Source: Vibrio algarum
GTDB taxonomy: Bacteria > Pseudomonadota > Gammaproteobacteria > Enterobacterales > Vibrionaceae
Direction: 5' to 3'
NCBI RefSeq assembly: GCF_028204155.1
Contig: NZ_JAQLOI010000001.1
Location: 2,852,001 to 2,916,000, forward strand
Length of the DNA stretch: 64,000 nucleotides
Program-made: the position numbers and the translations under genes
In this document: piece by piece, positions 17,945 through 26,535 of the stretch
Numbering within the stretch: the stretch's first letter is position 1
How the letters are laid out: every line of letters starts with the position of its first letter
Notes under the pieces: generated by a model
What the model saw: the letters and a program-made list of their open reading frames with translations, nothing else
What the model was told of the DNA's origin: nothing
The model's database searches: none

Positions 17945-18295
17945 ATGACAGTCGTGATTTATCACAACCCAAGGTGTTCAAAAAGCAGACAAACCCTACA
18001 ACTTTTAGAAGAGAATGGAATTACACCTGAGGTGGTGACCTATCTAGAAAACCCTCCTTCGGTTGATACGCTAAAAACACTTTATTCACAACTCGAGCTT
18101 ACCAGTGTACGCGGAATGATGAGGACAAAAGAGAGCGTCTATAAGGATCTCAATCTAGCGGACGATAGCTTATCCAATGACCAATTATTTCAGGCCATGG
18201 TGGAAAATCCAAAACTGATTGAACGCCCGATTGTTGTTGCGAACGGAAAAGCAAAACATGGTCGTCCACCCGAGCAAGTCTTAGAGTTAGTTTAG
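17945..18295 (+). CDS. arsC: Arsenate reductase (glutaredoxin type)
   Basis: A 116-residue ArsC of the glutaredoxin-dependent class that reduces arsenate to arsenite. The catalytic Cys11 lies in YHNPRCSKSRQTL, the Arg of MMRTKE and the Arg of ERPIVVANGKA are the usual oxyanion residues, and GRPPEQVLELV closes the protein. The start at 17945 has AAGGAG ahead; a longer reading from 17861 lies inside bepA. This is the chromosomal YfgD-type copy paired with bepA and not part of an ars resistance operon, so the in vivo substrate is uncertain. Confidence 0.9.
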   Translation: MTVVIYHNPRCSKSRQTLQLLEENGITPEVVTYLENPPSVDTLKTLYSQLELTSVRGMMRTKESVYKDLNLADDSLSNDQLFQAMVENPKLIERPIVVANGKAKHGRPPEQVLELV

Positions 18296-18305
18296 AGAGC
18301 ACGCA

Positions 18306-18779
18306 ATGGAAGAAAAGCAGGTTCTACCTAAAACCCAACAATACCGTTACCTAGCTCTAACTGGGTACCTTTCACTTTTAAGTTGGGTAGCACTATGGCA
18401 GATATTTATTTCTCCACACCCTCACATTAACCCTTTCACTGCCGCTATTGGCTGGTGTATACCTCTATTATTCCCGTTGAGAGGCATATTATCGGGTAAA
18501 GCTTATACCCACGCATGGGCAAACTTTGTTTTGATGCTCTATTTTTTGCATGCGCTCACCATCTTATATGTAGATCAAGGCGAAAGATGGCTTGCAGCGG
18601 TCGAATTAATATTGGCTTGCAGTGCATTTGTAGGGAACGTACTTTATGCAAGGCATCGAGGAAGAGAGTTAGGCCTAAAGTTACCTAGGTTGTCGGAAGT
18701 AGAAAAAAAGAAAAAGAGAAATTTGGTAAAAAATAAGTTAACAAAATCAAAAAAGGCCCCATTGAAGTTAATCAATTAA
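18306..18779 (+). CDS. DUF2069 inner-membrane protein
   Basis: A 157-residue protein with about four membrane helices (roughly residues 14-34, 42-62, 67-85 and 96-115) and a strongly basic, Lys-rich C-terminal tail. It fits DUF2069, a family of unknown function that regularly sits after arsC in gamma-proteobacteria. It starts 10 bp after the arsC stop, so bepA-arsC-DUF2069 form one operon. Its last codons lie inside the operon terminator. Confidence 0.8.
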   Translation: MEEKQVLPKTQQYRYLALTGYLSLLSWVALWQIFISPHPHINPFTAAIGWCIPLLFPLRGILSGKAYTHAWANFVLMLYFLHALTILYVDQGERWLAAVELILACSAFVGNVLYARHRGRELGLKLPRLSEVEKKKKRNLVKNKLTKSKKAPLKLIN

Positions 18780-18790
18780 GGGGCCTTTTT
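18750..18790. terminator. Shared terminator of the bepA operon and the DUF2066 gene
   Basis: AAAAAGGCCCC pairs with GGGGCCTTTTT, with an inner ATTGA/TCAAT pairing. It overlaps the DUF2069 stop and works in both directions by its symmetry. Confidence 0.85.
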
Positions 18791-18796
18791 GTTCGG

Positions 18797-20050
18797 CTAT
18801 TTTACCCACTCAAAAACCAACGAATTTACTTCTAACATAGGCTCTTGCTCAACCGTGTTGATGACTTCTTCTATCGCTTGAGGAAAAGTATTGGCATTGT
18901 CTTGAACTGTCGTCTCTTCTGATGGGATTATTGCCGTAGTACTTTCAACTAGCTCAGCACTCTCGACTAACTCTGTACCATCCACCGTCACATTGAGCTC
19001 TGGAGTTATACTATTTTCATCTAATGTTGGAGCAATAAGCTCGTCCACTTCAAATTTTGTAACGTGTTGGCTTTGGATTACTTCTGTTTCAAAATCTATT
19101 TCAGAGCCAAGTAAGTGTATGTTAAATGTCACTTCGTTGCCGACTATTTTTTCAACGTCGACACCCGCAACTGAATTCAATTTTTGTAGAATGTTTTCTA
19201 ATGCGAAAAAGCTTTGAGCAGACTCAACTTCAATAAACTTTGCGGTAATTGTATTTTCTGATACACCACTCGACTTTATGGCACTCTTACGCGCATAGTA
19301 ATTACTTACTTCATCTATAACTACTTCTAGAGCTTTAAGAGTATCGCCCGTTGCTTCACCTACAACTGGTTCACGTTTAGAGTCCACTATGAATTCAGGT
19401 TTTTCATCATACAACGTCCAACGTACATAGCTGCCATTCGCTGCCTTTTGCACCCTAATAACAAGTACTGCATCTGAAGAATAACGCACACTTGCTTTGC
19501 TTATCGGTGACGTAAAGCCGCCCCATAAATCAGGACCAGATATACTCGTAACATCTTCGATATCACCAACAGGAATCGTGATCGGCAAACCACGTAAATC
19601 TGAAAATATTTTAATTTGATTTAGAGCGCTGCTATCTGTGTAATCCCACAATATTTCGCGGCCATATTGCCCTTCTTGAATCACCCAAACAACTAAGTTT
19701 GATCTAATGTCAGACCAATACGGAAGCTCCGCTTGTCCTAACAAAGACTGAATTTGAGGTGGGTTAAAAACCATTTTTATACTTTTCTGACCTAATTGCT
19801 CTCCATAAGAGATCTGAGAAAGATAATTACCGCTTCTATTAAGCACTTTTTTAATCACGGGGCTATTTATGGCGTTCTTATCACCAGATGCCCGAACAAT
19901 GACTTGCTTCAAACCTTCTGCTTTTGCGAGTTTTTCAGCATCAGCTTTACTCTCATCTAAAACTACTTCTGAACTGAACACATCAACCTTTACTGATGCA
20001 TGAAGAGGTAAAGAGAGTATTCCTATGAACAAAACAACTAAATAGCGCAT
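18797..20050 (-). CDS. DUF2066 exported protein
   Basis: A 417-residue protein with a signal peptide (cleavage likely after LPLHA, residue 18) and the DUF2066 pattern: VDVFSSEVVLDES, an EGLKQVIVRASGD segment and PYWSDIRSNLVVWVI. The last ~90 residues are low-complexity, acidic and Glu/Val/Thr-rich with short VES repeats. Its function is unknown; the family is common in Vibrio between the arsC-DUF2069 genes and uraA/purM. It should act in the periplasm. It is convergent to the bepA operon and divergent from uraA. Confidence 0.82.
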   Translation of the reverse strand: MRYLVVLFIGILSLPLHASVKVDVFSSEVVLDESKADAEKLAKAEGLKQVIVRASGDKNAINSPVIKKVLNRSGNYLSQISYGEQLGQKSIKMVFNPPQIQSLLGQAELPYWSDIRSNLVVWVIQEGQYGREILWDYTDSSALNQIKIFSDLRGLPITIPVGDIEDVTSISGPDLWGGFTSPISKASVRYSSDAVLVIRVQKAANGSYVRWTLYDEKPEFIVDSKREPVVGEATGDTLKALEVVIDEVSNYYARKSAIKSSGVSENTITAKFIEVESAQSFFALENILQKLNSVAGVDVEKIVGNEVTFNIHLLGSEIDFETEVIQSQHVTKFEVDELIAPTLDENSITPELNVTVDGTELVESAELVESTTAIIPSEETTVQDNANTFPQAIEEVINTVEQEPMLEVNSLVFEWVK

Positions 20051-20234
20051 GCTGACCCTAAATTAAATGAGTAGTGAATAAATGAAGTTAAGCCGCTCTA
20101 GTATAACGAGAAAGACGAACACTACCAAGTTAACTCACGAGAACCTTGTTTGGCTCAATTTCAACGGCTATTTATTACAGGGGTATATTGGAAAATCTCA
20201 GCAATTTATAGCCATTTTTTTGATCTAAACCGCG

Positions 20235-20250
20235 AGGCAAACGATTGCAT
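20235..20250 (+). promoter_or_regulatory. PurR-type operator before uraA
   Basis: AGGCAAACGATTGCAT differs at one fixed position from the PurR consensus ANGCAAACGTTTNCNT. It lies 52 bp before the uraA start, just upstream of a -10-like TAGAAT. Confidence 0.7.
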
Positions 20251-20301
20251 AAATGATAGAATCCTGCGAATTTTGTTTAACTAACTATTTCGGATGGAAT
20301 C

Positions 20302-21546
20302 ATGACTAACGTACTTATGGGCGCACAAATGCTATTTGTTGCATTTGGAGCACTTGTTCTTGTACCTCTATTAACCGGGTTAGACCCCAACGTTGCACTG
20401 TTTGGTGCTGGCGTCGGCACCCTTATTTTTCAACTTGTCACTAAACGCTCAGTTCCCATTTTTTTAGCCTCTTCTTTTGCGTTTATTGCTCCAATTATGT
20501 ACGGGGTTCAAACATGGGGTATTGCGGGCACAATGAGCGGTCTTATGGCTGCTGGTGTTATGTATATTATTTTGGGTGCGGTCATTAAAGCTAAAGGTGT
20601 CGAGATCATCCATAAGCTGCTTCCACCGGTCGTTGTGGGTCCAGTAATAATGGTCATTGGCTTAGGCTTGGCTCCAGTTGCCGTTAATATGGCATTGGGC
20701 AGAACAGGCGATGGTACTCAATTAGTGGATGCTGACGCAGCGTTATGGATCTCTAGCTTATCGTTATTGTCCGTTATTGGCATTAGCGTATTTGCAAAAG
20801 GCTTTATGAAGTTGCTGCCTATTTTTGGTGGTATCTTTGTTGGGTATGCTGTAAGTTTGATGTTTGGTGTTGTCGATTTTAGCCCTGTAACAGAAGCTGC
20901 TTGGATTTCATTACCTAACTTTGTTGCACCTGAATTCAACATTAATGCCATCTTATTCATGATTCCAGTTGCGATTGCACCTGCCGTTGAACACGTGGGC
21001 GACATGCTGGCAATCTCAAATGTTACAGGTAAAGACTACCTTAAAAAACCAGGCCTTCATCGCACAATAATGGGCGATGGCATTGCGACGATGGCAGCAT
21101 CTATGGTTGGTGCTCCACCAAACACAACTTATAGTGAAGTTACAGGTGCCGTTATGCTCACCAAGGCTTATAACCCTGTGATCATGACTTGGGCTGCTGT
21201 TACCGCTATCGTTCTTGCTTTAGTTGGTAAACTAGGTGCAATTCTACAAACGATTCCTATGCCTGTTATGGGTGGTATCATGATCCTTCTGTTCGGTTCT
21301 ATCGCTACCGTAGGTTTGAATACTCTTATTAAGAATAACGTCGATTTACATAAGTCACGCAACCTAGCGATTGTTGCAGTGACATTAGTGTTCGGTATTG
21401 GTGGCATGGCTTTCGGTATCGGTGAATTCAGCCTTCAAGGTGTAAGCCTTTGTGGTATCGTGGCAATCATTCTTAACTTAGTCCTACCACATGATCTTGG
21501 TGAAAACCACGTAGTGGATAATGCTCAAATAGAAGATGAAGCCTAG
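20302..21546 (+). CDS. uraA: Uracil permease (NCS2 family)
   Basis: UraA is a proton-linked uracil symporter of the inner membrane. The 414-residue protein is hydrophobic throughout, with the 14 helices expected of NCS2 carriers. The functional glutamate lies in the IAPAVEHVGDML segment, and the GAPPNTTYSE motif after it is typical of the uracil branch. Uptake by UraA feeds the uracil phosphoribosyltransferase Upp encoded 1.5 kb away; a trpB gene lies between them. A PurR-type box lies upstream. Confidence 0.93.
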   Translation: MTNVLMGAQMLFVAFGALVLVPLLTGLDPNVALFGAGVGTLIFQLVTKRSVPIFLASSFAFIAPIMYGVQTWGIAGTMSGLMAAGVMYIILGAVIKAKGVEIIHKLLPPVVVGPVIMVIGLGLAPVAVNMALGRTGDGTQLVDADAALWISSLSLLSVIGISVFAKGFMKLLPIFGGIFVGYAVSLMFGVVDFSPVTEAAWISLPNFVAPEFNINAILFMIPVAIAPAVEHVGDMLAISNVTGKDYLKKPGLHRTIMGDGIATMAASMVGAPPNTTYSEVTGAVMLTKAYNPVIMTWAAVTAIVLALVGKLGAILQTIPMPVMGGIMILLFGSIATVGLNTLIKNNVDLHKSRNLAIVAVTLVFGIGGMAFGIGEFSLQGVSLCGIVAIILNLVLPHDLGENHVVDNAQIEDEA

Positions 21547-21600
21547 TTTTTCAAATAAACTGTGATGACACTTTGCTAAAAATATCGGTATACCGAAACG

Positions 21601-21633
21601 AAAAAAGGTTGCGTGAAATACGCAACCTTTTTT
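21601..21633. terminator. Shared terminator of uraA and trpB
   Basis: AAAAAAGGTTGCGT pairs perfectly with ACGCAACCTTTTTT around a GAAAT loop, between convergent stops. Confidence 0.9.
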
Positions 21634-21646
21634 CATTTAACTCTCA

Positions 21647-22870
21647 CTATAACGTAGATGTTATACCGTAATCTTGACCGTAATTATTAACAACAAAATC
21701 GATATCTTTATCACCACGACCAGAAAGATTAATTAAAACACTGCCTTTTAATCCTTGCTTAGCCAGCTTAAATACATATGCAACAGCATGAGAAGACTCT
21801 ATCGCGGGTATTATCCCCTCTAAACGAGATAATTCAAAAAATGCATCAATCGCTTCCTTATCATCTACCGTACCATACTGCACTCGTCCCAGATCTTTAA
21901 GGTAACTATGCTGAGGCCCTACTGATGGATAATCTAATCCGCTAGCGACCGAGTAAACTTCTTGAGGCTCCCCTTCTTTATCTTTAAGCATGTAGGATTT
22001 AAATCCATGCATTACCCCAGGTTCCCCTAGAGTTAAAGTAGCAGCATGCTCGCCTTCTACATCCAAACCTCGACCTGCTGGCTCAACACCATGAATAGCA
22101 ACGTTTTCATCATTTAAGAAAGCGGTGAACAGCCCCATAGCATTAGAACCACCACCAACGCATGCAACAAGATTATCCGGTTGTTTGCCGGTCATCTCTT
22201 CAAATTGAACTTTTGCCTCATTTCCAATGATAGACTGGAAATCACGCACCATCATAGGAAACGGGTGAGGACCAACCACCGAGCCTATCGCATAAAGTTG
22301 AGTCACAGGATCTTGTAAATAGGCTTCAAACGCGGCATCAACCGCTTCTTTTAACGTTTTTCTTCCATGAGAAACAGGTACGACGGTTGCACCTAAAATA
22401 TGCATTCTAACGACATTTGGATGTTCTTTTGCTATATCAACTTCGCCCATATATATATCGCATTCAAGTCCAACAAGTGCTGCAGCCGTTGCCAAAGCAA
22501 CACCATGCTGACCAGCTCCTGTTTCTGCGATGATTTTTTTCTTACCCATTTTTTTCGCAAGTAACGCTTCGCCAAGGCAGTGATTAATTTTATGAGCGCC
22601 AGTATGGTTAAGATCTTCTCGTTTTAAGTAGATATCTATGCCATATTTTTCCGATAAATTCTGAGCATGGAAAATAGGGCTTGGACGGCCAACAAAGTGC
22701 TTATAAAGCCTTGCTAGCTCATCTTGAAAGTTCGGATCCTGGCGGCAATTCTGATAAGACTGATTGATCTCTTCCATAATTGTTTCAAGTTGTGGAGGAA
22801 TAAAGCTTCCACCATATTCACCAAAATACCCTTCTTCATTAGGCAATGTATGCTCAAAACTATTTTTCAT
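21647..22870 (-). CDS. trpB: Tryptophan synthase beta chain, stand-alone copy
   Basis: TrpB makes tryptophan from indole and serine with PLP. The 407-residue product has EYGGSFIPPQL near its start, the PLP lysine Lys94 in HTGAHKIN, the AETGAGQHGVA loop, the phosphate-binding GGGSNA and the late NLSGRGDKD motif, all as in the TrpB1 class. No trpA or other trp gene is near. It stands alone between uraA and upp, which are adjacent in other vibrios as I recall them, so it is probably an insertion and a second copy. A trp-operator-like half site lies 100 bp upstream. It may serve indole salvage (inference). Confidence 0.9.
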   Translation of the reverse strand: MKNSFEHTLPNEEGYFGEYGGSFIPPQLETIMEEINQSYQNCRQDPNFQDELARLYKHFVGRPSPIFHAQNLSEKYGIDIYLKREDLNHTGAHKINHCLGEALLAKKMGKKKIIAETGAGQHGVALATAAALVGLECDIYMGEVDIAKEHPNVVRMHILGATVVPVSHGRKTLKEAVDAAFEAYLQDPVTQLYAIGSVVGPHPFPMMVRDFQSIIGNEAKVQFEEMTGKQPDNLVACVGGGSNAMGLFTAFLNDENVAIHGVEPAGRGLDVEGEHAATLTLGEPGVMHGFKSYMLKDKEGEPQEVYSVASGLDYPSVGPQHSYLKDLGRVQYGTVDDKEAIDAFFELSRLEGIIPAIESSHAVAYVFKLAKQGLKGSVLINLSGRGDKDIDFVVNNYGQDYGITSTL

Positions 22871-22967
22871 TATTAGTACCCTTGCTGACGTTGTGTGTTT
22901 CTAGATTACAACGCAGCCAACCCGGAAGGTAGAGTCGTTTATGGCTATTTATTCACTTCGTGATACT

Positions 22968-22990
22968 GCTCTCGCTAACTAGTACACAAG
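22968..22990 (-). promoter_or_regulatory. Possible TrpR operator half site and promoter of trpB
   Basis: The plus strand reads TAACTAGTACACAAG at 22976-22990, one base different from the right half of the E. coli trp operator (TAACTAGTACGCAAG). The left half is not conserved. On the minus strand it overlaps a possible promoter TTGTGT-N18-TATCAC facing trpB. No trp leader peptide is seen. Confidence 0.45.
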
Positions 22991-22994
22991 ATCT

Positions 22995-23027
22995 AAAAAG
23001 GGTTACTGTAAAACAGTAACCCTTTTT
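22995..23027 (-). terminator. Terminator of upp
   Basis: Perfect AAAAAGGGTTACTGT/ACAGTAACCCTTTTT stem with a 3-nt loop, 39 bp after the upp stop; it isolates trpB from upp transcription. Confidence 0.9.
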
Positions 23028-23065
23028 ACTACGATCGATTGCGACAGCAAATCTAGTCACTTATC

Positions 23066-23692
23066 TTATTTTGTACCAAAGATCTTATCGCCCGCATCAC
23101 CTAAACCTGGAACGATATAACCTTTGTCATTTAGCTTCTCATCAATTGCAGCGGTATAAAGTTCAACATCTGGATGTGCTTTCTTAAGCGCTTCGATTCC
23201 TTCCGGAGCAGAAACTAAAACCAAGACTTTTATATGCTTACAACCTTTGTCCTTTAATAGGTCAATAGTTGCAATCATTGAGCCGCCAGTTGCAAGCATC
23301 GGATCGACAACAAGAGCAATACGCTCATCAATATTTGATGCAAGTTTATTGAAATAAGGAATAGGTTCTAAAGTTTCTTCATCACGATAAATACCAACAA
23401 CGCTAATACGTGCACTAGGTACATGCTCAAGCACGCCATCCATCATGCCTAAACCTGCACGCAAAATTGGAACAACAGTAACTTTTTTACCTTTAATTTG
23501 ATCAACTTCTACTGGGCCATCCCAGCCTTCAATTGTCACTTTTTCTGTCTCGAAATCTGCTGTCGCTTCATAAGTTAACAGGCTACCAACCTCTGTAGCC
23601 AACTCACGAAAACGCTTCGTGCTGATATCCCCTTCGCGCATTAAACCTACTTTGTGTTTAACCAAAGGGTGTTTCACTTCAACAACTTTCAT
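23066..23692 (-). CDS. upp: Uracil phosphoribosyltransferase
   Basis: Upp converts uracil and PRPP to UMP, the pyrimidine salvage step after uptake by UraA. The 208-residue form beginning MKVVEVKHPL equals the E. coli length; the GGAG site lies 6 bp before this ATG (23692) and touches the other candidate ATG at 23698, so the shorter start is chosen. The PRPP loop VDPMLATGGSM and the uracil-binding YIVPGLGDAGD are present. It is divergent from purM across a spacer with a PurR box and has its own terminator. Confidence 0.95.
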   Translation of the reverse strand: MKVVEVKHPLVKHKVGLMREGDISTKRFRELATEVGSLLTYEATADFETEKVTIEGWDGPVEVDQIKGKKVTVVPILRAGLGMMDGVLEHVPSARISVVGIYRDEETLEPIPYFNKLASNIDERIALVVDPMLATGGSMIATIDLLKDKGCKHIKVLVLVSAPEGIEALKKAHPDVELYTAAIDEKLNDKGYIVPGLGDAGDKIFGTK

Positions 23693-23780
23693 TTCCATCT
23701 CCGACGATTTTTTAGTAAACCTTGCAATTATACATGTTTTTTTAAGCTTTTTCTGAATGAATATAACGAAAAAATTTCTT

Positions 23781-23796
23781 ACGCAAACGTTTTCCT
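23781..23796 (+). promoter_or_regulatory. PurR operator between upp and purM
   Basis: ACGCAAACGTTTTCCT matches the PurR consensus at every fixed position. It lies 67 bp before the purM start and 89 bp before the divergent upp start, so it could control either or both. Confidence 0.85.
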
Positions 23797-23862
23797 TATT
23801 GCTGCAACTCGGTTAGAATAGCGCCGATTTTCACATCCAAACTATCATGACGAGGACTTCCC

Positions 23863-24903
23863 GTGAGTGGCAATAACACTTCTCTTAGCTATAAAGACGC
23901 TGGTGTAGACATTGATGCAGGTAATGCTCTAGTAGACAGAATTAAAGGTGTAGTAAAACGCACCCGCCGTCCAGAAGTAATGGGTGGCATTGGTGGTTTT
24001 GGTGCTCTTTGCGAGCTGCCAACCAAATATAAAGAGCCACTACTTGTTTCTGGTACCGATGGCGTAGGCACGAAACTTCGTCTTGCCTTGGATATGAACA
24101 AGCACGACACAATCGGCATAGACCTTGTTGCTATGTGTGTCAACGATCTGATTGTTCAAGGTGCGGAACCACTATTTTTCCTTGACTACTATGCAACAGG
24201 TAAGCTTGACATCGATACCGCTGCAGATGTTGTTTCAGGAATTGGTGAGGGTTGTATTCAAGCAGGTTGTGCACTTATTGGTGGCGAAACAGCTGAAATG
24301 CCGGGCATGTACGAAGGCGAAGATTACGACGTAGCTGGATTTTGTGTTGGTGTAGTAGAAAAAGCAGATGTTATTGATGGTTCAAAGGTAGCGGCTGGAG
24401 ATGCCCTTATCGCTGTTGGTTCTAGTGGCCCACACTCAAACGGTTACTCTCTAGTACGTAAAATAATTGAAGTATCTAATGCTGATCTTTCAGAAGAATT
24501 GAATGGTCGCGCTATTGGAGAGCATCTTTTAGAACCGACTAAAATCTACATAAAATCAGCACTTAAGATGATTGCGGAACACGATATTCACGCAATATCG
24601 CATATTACTGGTGGTGGTTTTTGGGAAAATATCCCACGCGTTTTACCTGAAGGGACAAAAGCAGTCATTGACGGAAAAAGCTGGCAGTGGCCTGCTATCT
24701 TTAACTGGCTTCAAGAAAAAGGCAATGTTGAAACCTTTGAAATGTATAGAACATTCAACTGTGGTGTTGGCCTAATCGTCGCGTTACCTAAAGATCAAGC
24801 GAGTGCCGCTGTTGAATTGCTAAAATCTGAAGGTGAAAATGCTTGGGTTATTGGTGAAATTGCCAGTGCATCTGAAGGCGAAGAGCAAGTAGAGATAAAC
24901 TAA
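23863..24903 (+). CDS. purM: Phosphoribosylformylglycinamidine cyclo-ligase (AIR synthetase)
   Basis: PurM closes the imidazole ring of 5-aminoimidazole ribonucleotide in purine synthesis. The 346-residue ATP-grasp-like PurM protein shows YKDAGVDIDAGN, the VSGTDGVGTKL motif, GGETAEMPGMY and ISHITGGGFWENIPR. The start codon is GTG at 23863, with GAGG 7 bp upstream. purN follows after 14 bp, the standard operon. A perfect PurR box lies upstream. Confidence 0.97.
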   Translation: MSGNNTSLSYKDAGVDIDAGNALVDRIKGVVKRTRRPEVMGGIGGFGALCELPTKYKEPLLVSGTDGVGTKLRLALDMNKHDTIGIDLVAMCVNDLIVQGAEPLFFLDYYATGKLDIDTAADVVSGIGEGCIQAGCALIGGETAEMPGMYEGEDYDVAGFCVGVVEKADVIDGSKVAAGDALIAVGSSGPHSNGYSLVRKIIEVSNADLSEELNGRAIGEHLLEPTKIYIKSALKMIAEHDIHAISHITGGGFWENIPRVLPEGTKAVIDGKSWQWPAIFNWLQEKGNVETFEMYRTFNCGVGLIVALPKDQASAAVELLKSEGENAWVIGEIASASEGEEQVEIN

Positions 24904-24917
24904 GGTAATTCAACACT

Positions 24918-25556
24918 ATGAAAAGGATCGTCGTACTCATTTCTGGAAACGGTAGTAACCTACAAGCTATCATTGATGCTTGTGGCACTCGAATTGCCAA
25001 TGGTGAAGTCACTGCTGTTTTCTCAAATAAATCTGATGCGTATGGCCTAGAAAGGGCTAAACAATCCGATATTGATGCACGTTTTATCGATCCTAAAGCG
25101 TTTGAAAACCGAGATTTATTCGATACAGAATTAATGTCTCAAATAGATAGATATCAGCCAGATCTGATTGTTCTGGCGGGCTATATGCGTATTCTAAGCA
25201 AAGAATTTGTGGCTCACTATCTTGGAAAAATGATCAATATTCACCCGTCTCTACTACCTAAATACACAGGGTTGAACACCCATAAACGTGCTATAGAGGC
25301 AGGTGACATTGAGCACGGAACGAGTGTTCATTTTGTAACAGAACAACTCGATGGCGGACCTGTTATTCTACAAGCCAAAGTACCTGTTTTTTCTGAGGAT
25401 ACTCCTGAAACATTAAACGAAAGAGTACAAACGCAAGAACATGATATCTATCCACTAACCGTAAACTGGTTTGTTGAAGGTCGGCTATCGATGACCGACA
25501 ACAACGCGATACTGGATGGTAAAGTACTTGGTGAGTCAGGGTATGCTTCTGATTAG
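24918..25556 (+). CDS. purN: Phosphoribosylglycinamide formyltransferase
   Basis: PurN transfers a formyl group from 10-formyl-THF to glycinamide ribonucleotide in purine synthesis. The 212-residue enzyme has SGNGSNLQAIIDAC (residues 9-22), the catalytic Asn107 and His109 in INIHPSLLPKY, and the late VHFVTEQLDGG with the catalytic Asp. It is the second gene of the purMN operon, which ends in a strong hairpin. Confidence 0.96.
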   Translation: MKRIVVLISGNGSNLQAIIDACGTRIANGEVTAVFSNKSDAYGLERAKQSDIDARFIDPKAFENRDLFDTELMSQIDRYQPDLIVLAGYMRILSKEFVAHYLGKMINIHPSLLPKYTGLNTHKRAIEAGDIEHGTSVHFVTEQLDGGPVILQAKVPVFSEDTPETLNERVQTQEHDIYPLTVNWFVEGRLSMTDNNAILDGKVLGESGYASD

Positions 25557-25589
25557 TTAGTAATAAATGAGTGATATTTTCTCTAACCG

Positions 25590-25631
25590 AAAAAAACAGC
25601 GAGAGCTTCACAAGCCATCGCTGTTTTTTTA
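25590..25631. terminator. Shared terminator of purMN and yafJ
   Basis: AAAAAACAGCGA pairs with TCGCTGTTTTTT, with a 15-nt interior; T-runs on both strands. It lies between convergent genes. Confidence 0.85.
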
Positions 25632-25646
25632 TTCATTAAATTCGGA

Positions 25647-26465
25647 TTATTTAATTTTTGGTAGAGCGAACTCTACATCAACCAAACACTCCGTATTACA
25701 ACTTATAACTTCACCAAAATGAAATAGGTTGTATTCACCTGGTTTCATTCTATTCCACGTTTCATTGTCCGTTAGAGGTTGAGTAGCAACAACTGTCACA
25801 ACATCATTTGGTGTTGTCTCTTCTTGAAAGTTAACCGTCATGTCTTCATCAATGAGGCTTGCTTTACCAAAAGGTGCTCGTCTAGTAATCCAGTAGAGAT
25901 GATTAGTACAATAAGTCATCACATAATCGCCATCACTAAGCAACATGTTAAAAATACCAAACTCTTTTAACTCGTCACAACAAACAGCGATATATTGGAA
26001 CATCTCAACGATATCTTGAGGCGGTTCAGGGTATTTAGACTCTAATTTATTGAGTATCCAACAAAATGACAACTCGCTGTCTGTCTTACCTACCGGTCTA
26101 AATCGACCTGTTTGCAATGAATCGTAATCTGATAGCTGCCCATTGTGGGCGAACGTCCAATACTTCCCCCATAACTCGCGGGTAAATGGGTGCGTATTTT
26201 CTAAATTAACACCGCCTCTATTCGCTTGTCTTATATGACTGATGACAGCACAACTTTTAATAGGGTAGTTTTGTACTAACTCCGCTATTTTTGAGTTGTA
26301 GCTAGGATTGGGATCTTTAAAAGTTCTAAACCCTTTACCTTCGTAAAAAGTAATCCCCCAACCATCACTGTGAGGACCGGTTTTTCCACCTCGCTGCATC
26401 AACCCTGCAAAACTAAAACAGATGTCAGTTGGCACATTAGCGCTCATTCCGAGCAATTCACACAT
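25647..26465 (-). CDS. yafJ: Class II glutamine amidotransferase (YafJ-like)
   Basis: A 272-residue protein of the Ntn-type class II glutamine amidotransferases. The start at 26465 is chosen because it puts the nucleophile Cys directly after Met (MCELLGMSAN), as needed for an N-terminal cysteine; a TTG two codons upstream would not. SDGWGITFYEG, the RQANRGG and FAHNGQL motifs line the glutaminase site. No synthase domain follows, so the ammonia acceptor of YafJ is unknown. It is downstream of gmhA on the same strand, as in E. coli. Confidence 0.9.
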   Translation of the reverse strand: MCELLGMSANVPTDICFSFAGLMQRGGKTGPHSDGWGITFYEGKGFRTFKDPNPSYNSKIAELVQNYPIKSCAVISHIRQANRGGVNLENTHPFTRELWGKYWTFAHNGQLSDYDSLQTGRFRPVGKTDSELSFCWILNKLESKYPEPPQDIVEMFQYIAVCCDELKEFGIFNMLLSDGDYVMTYCTNHLYWITRRAPFGKASLIDEDMTVNFQEETTPNDVVTVVATQPLTDNETWNRMKPGEYNLFHFGEVISCNTECLVDVEFALPKIK

Positions 26466-26535
26466 TTGCAAAACCTTTAACTACTAATATTACTAGGAAA
26501 CATTAAGCACTTTATATGCCTATACGAACCGCTTT

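Noticed and set aside
22871..22967. Trp leader peptide and attenuator before trpB
   Set aside because: No short frame with tandem Trp codons and no terminator/antiterminator pair was seen.
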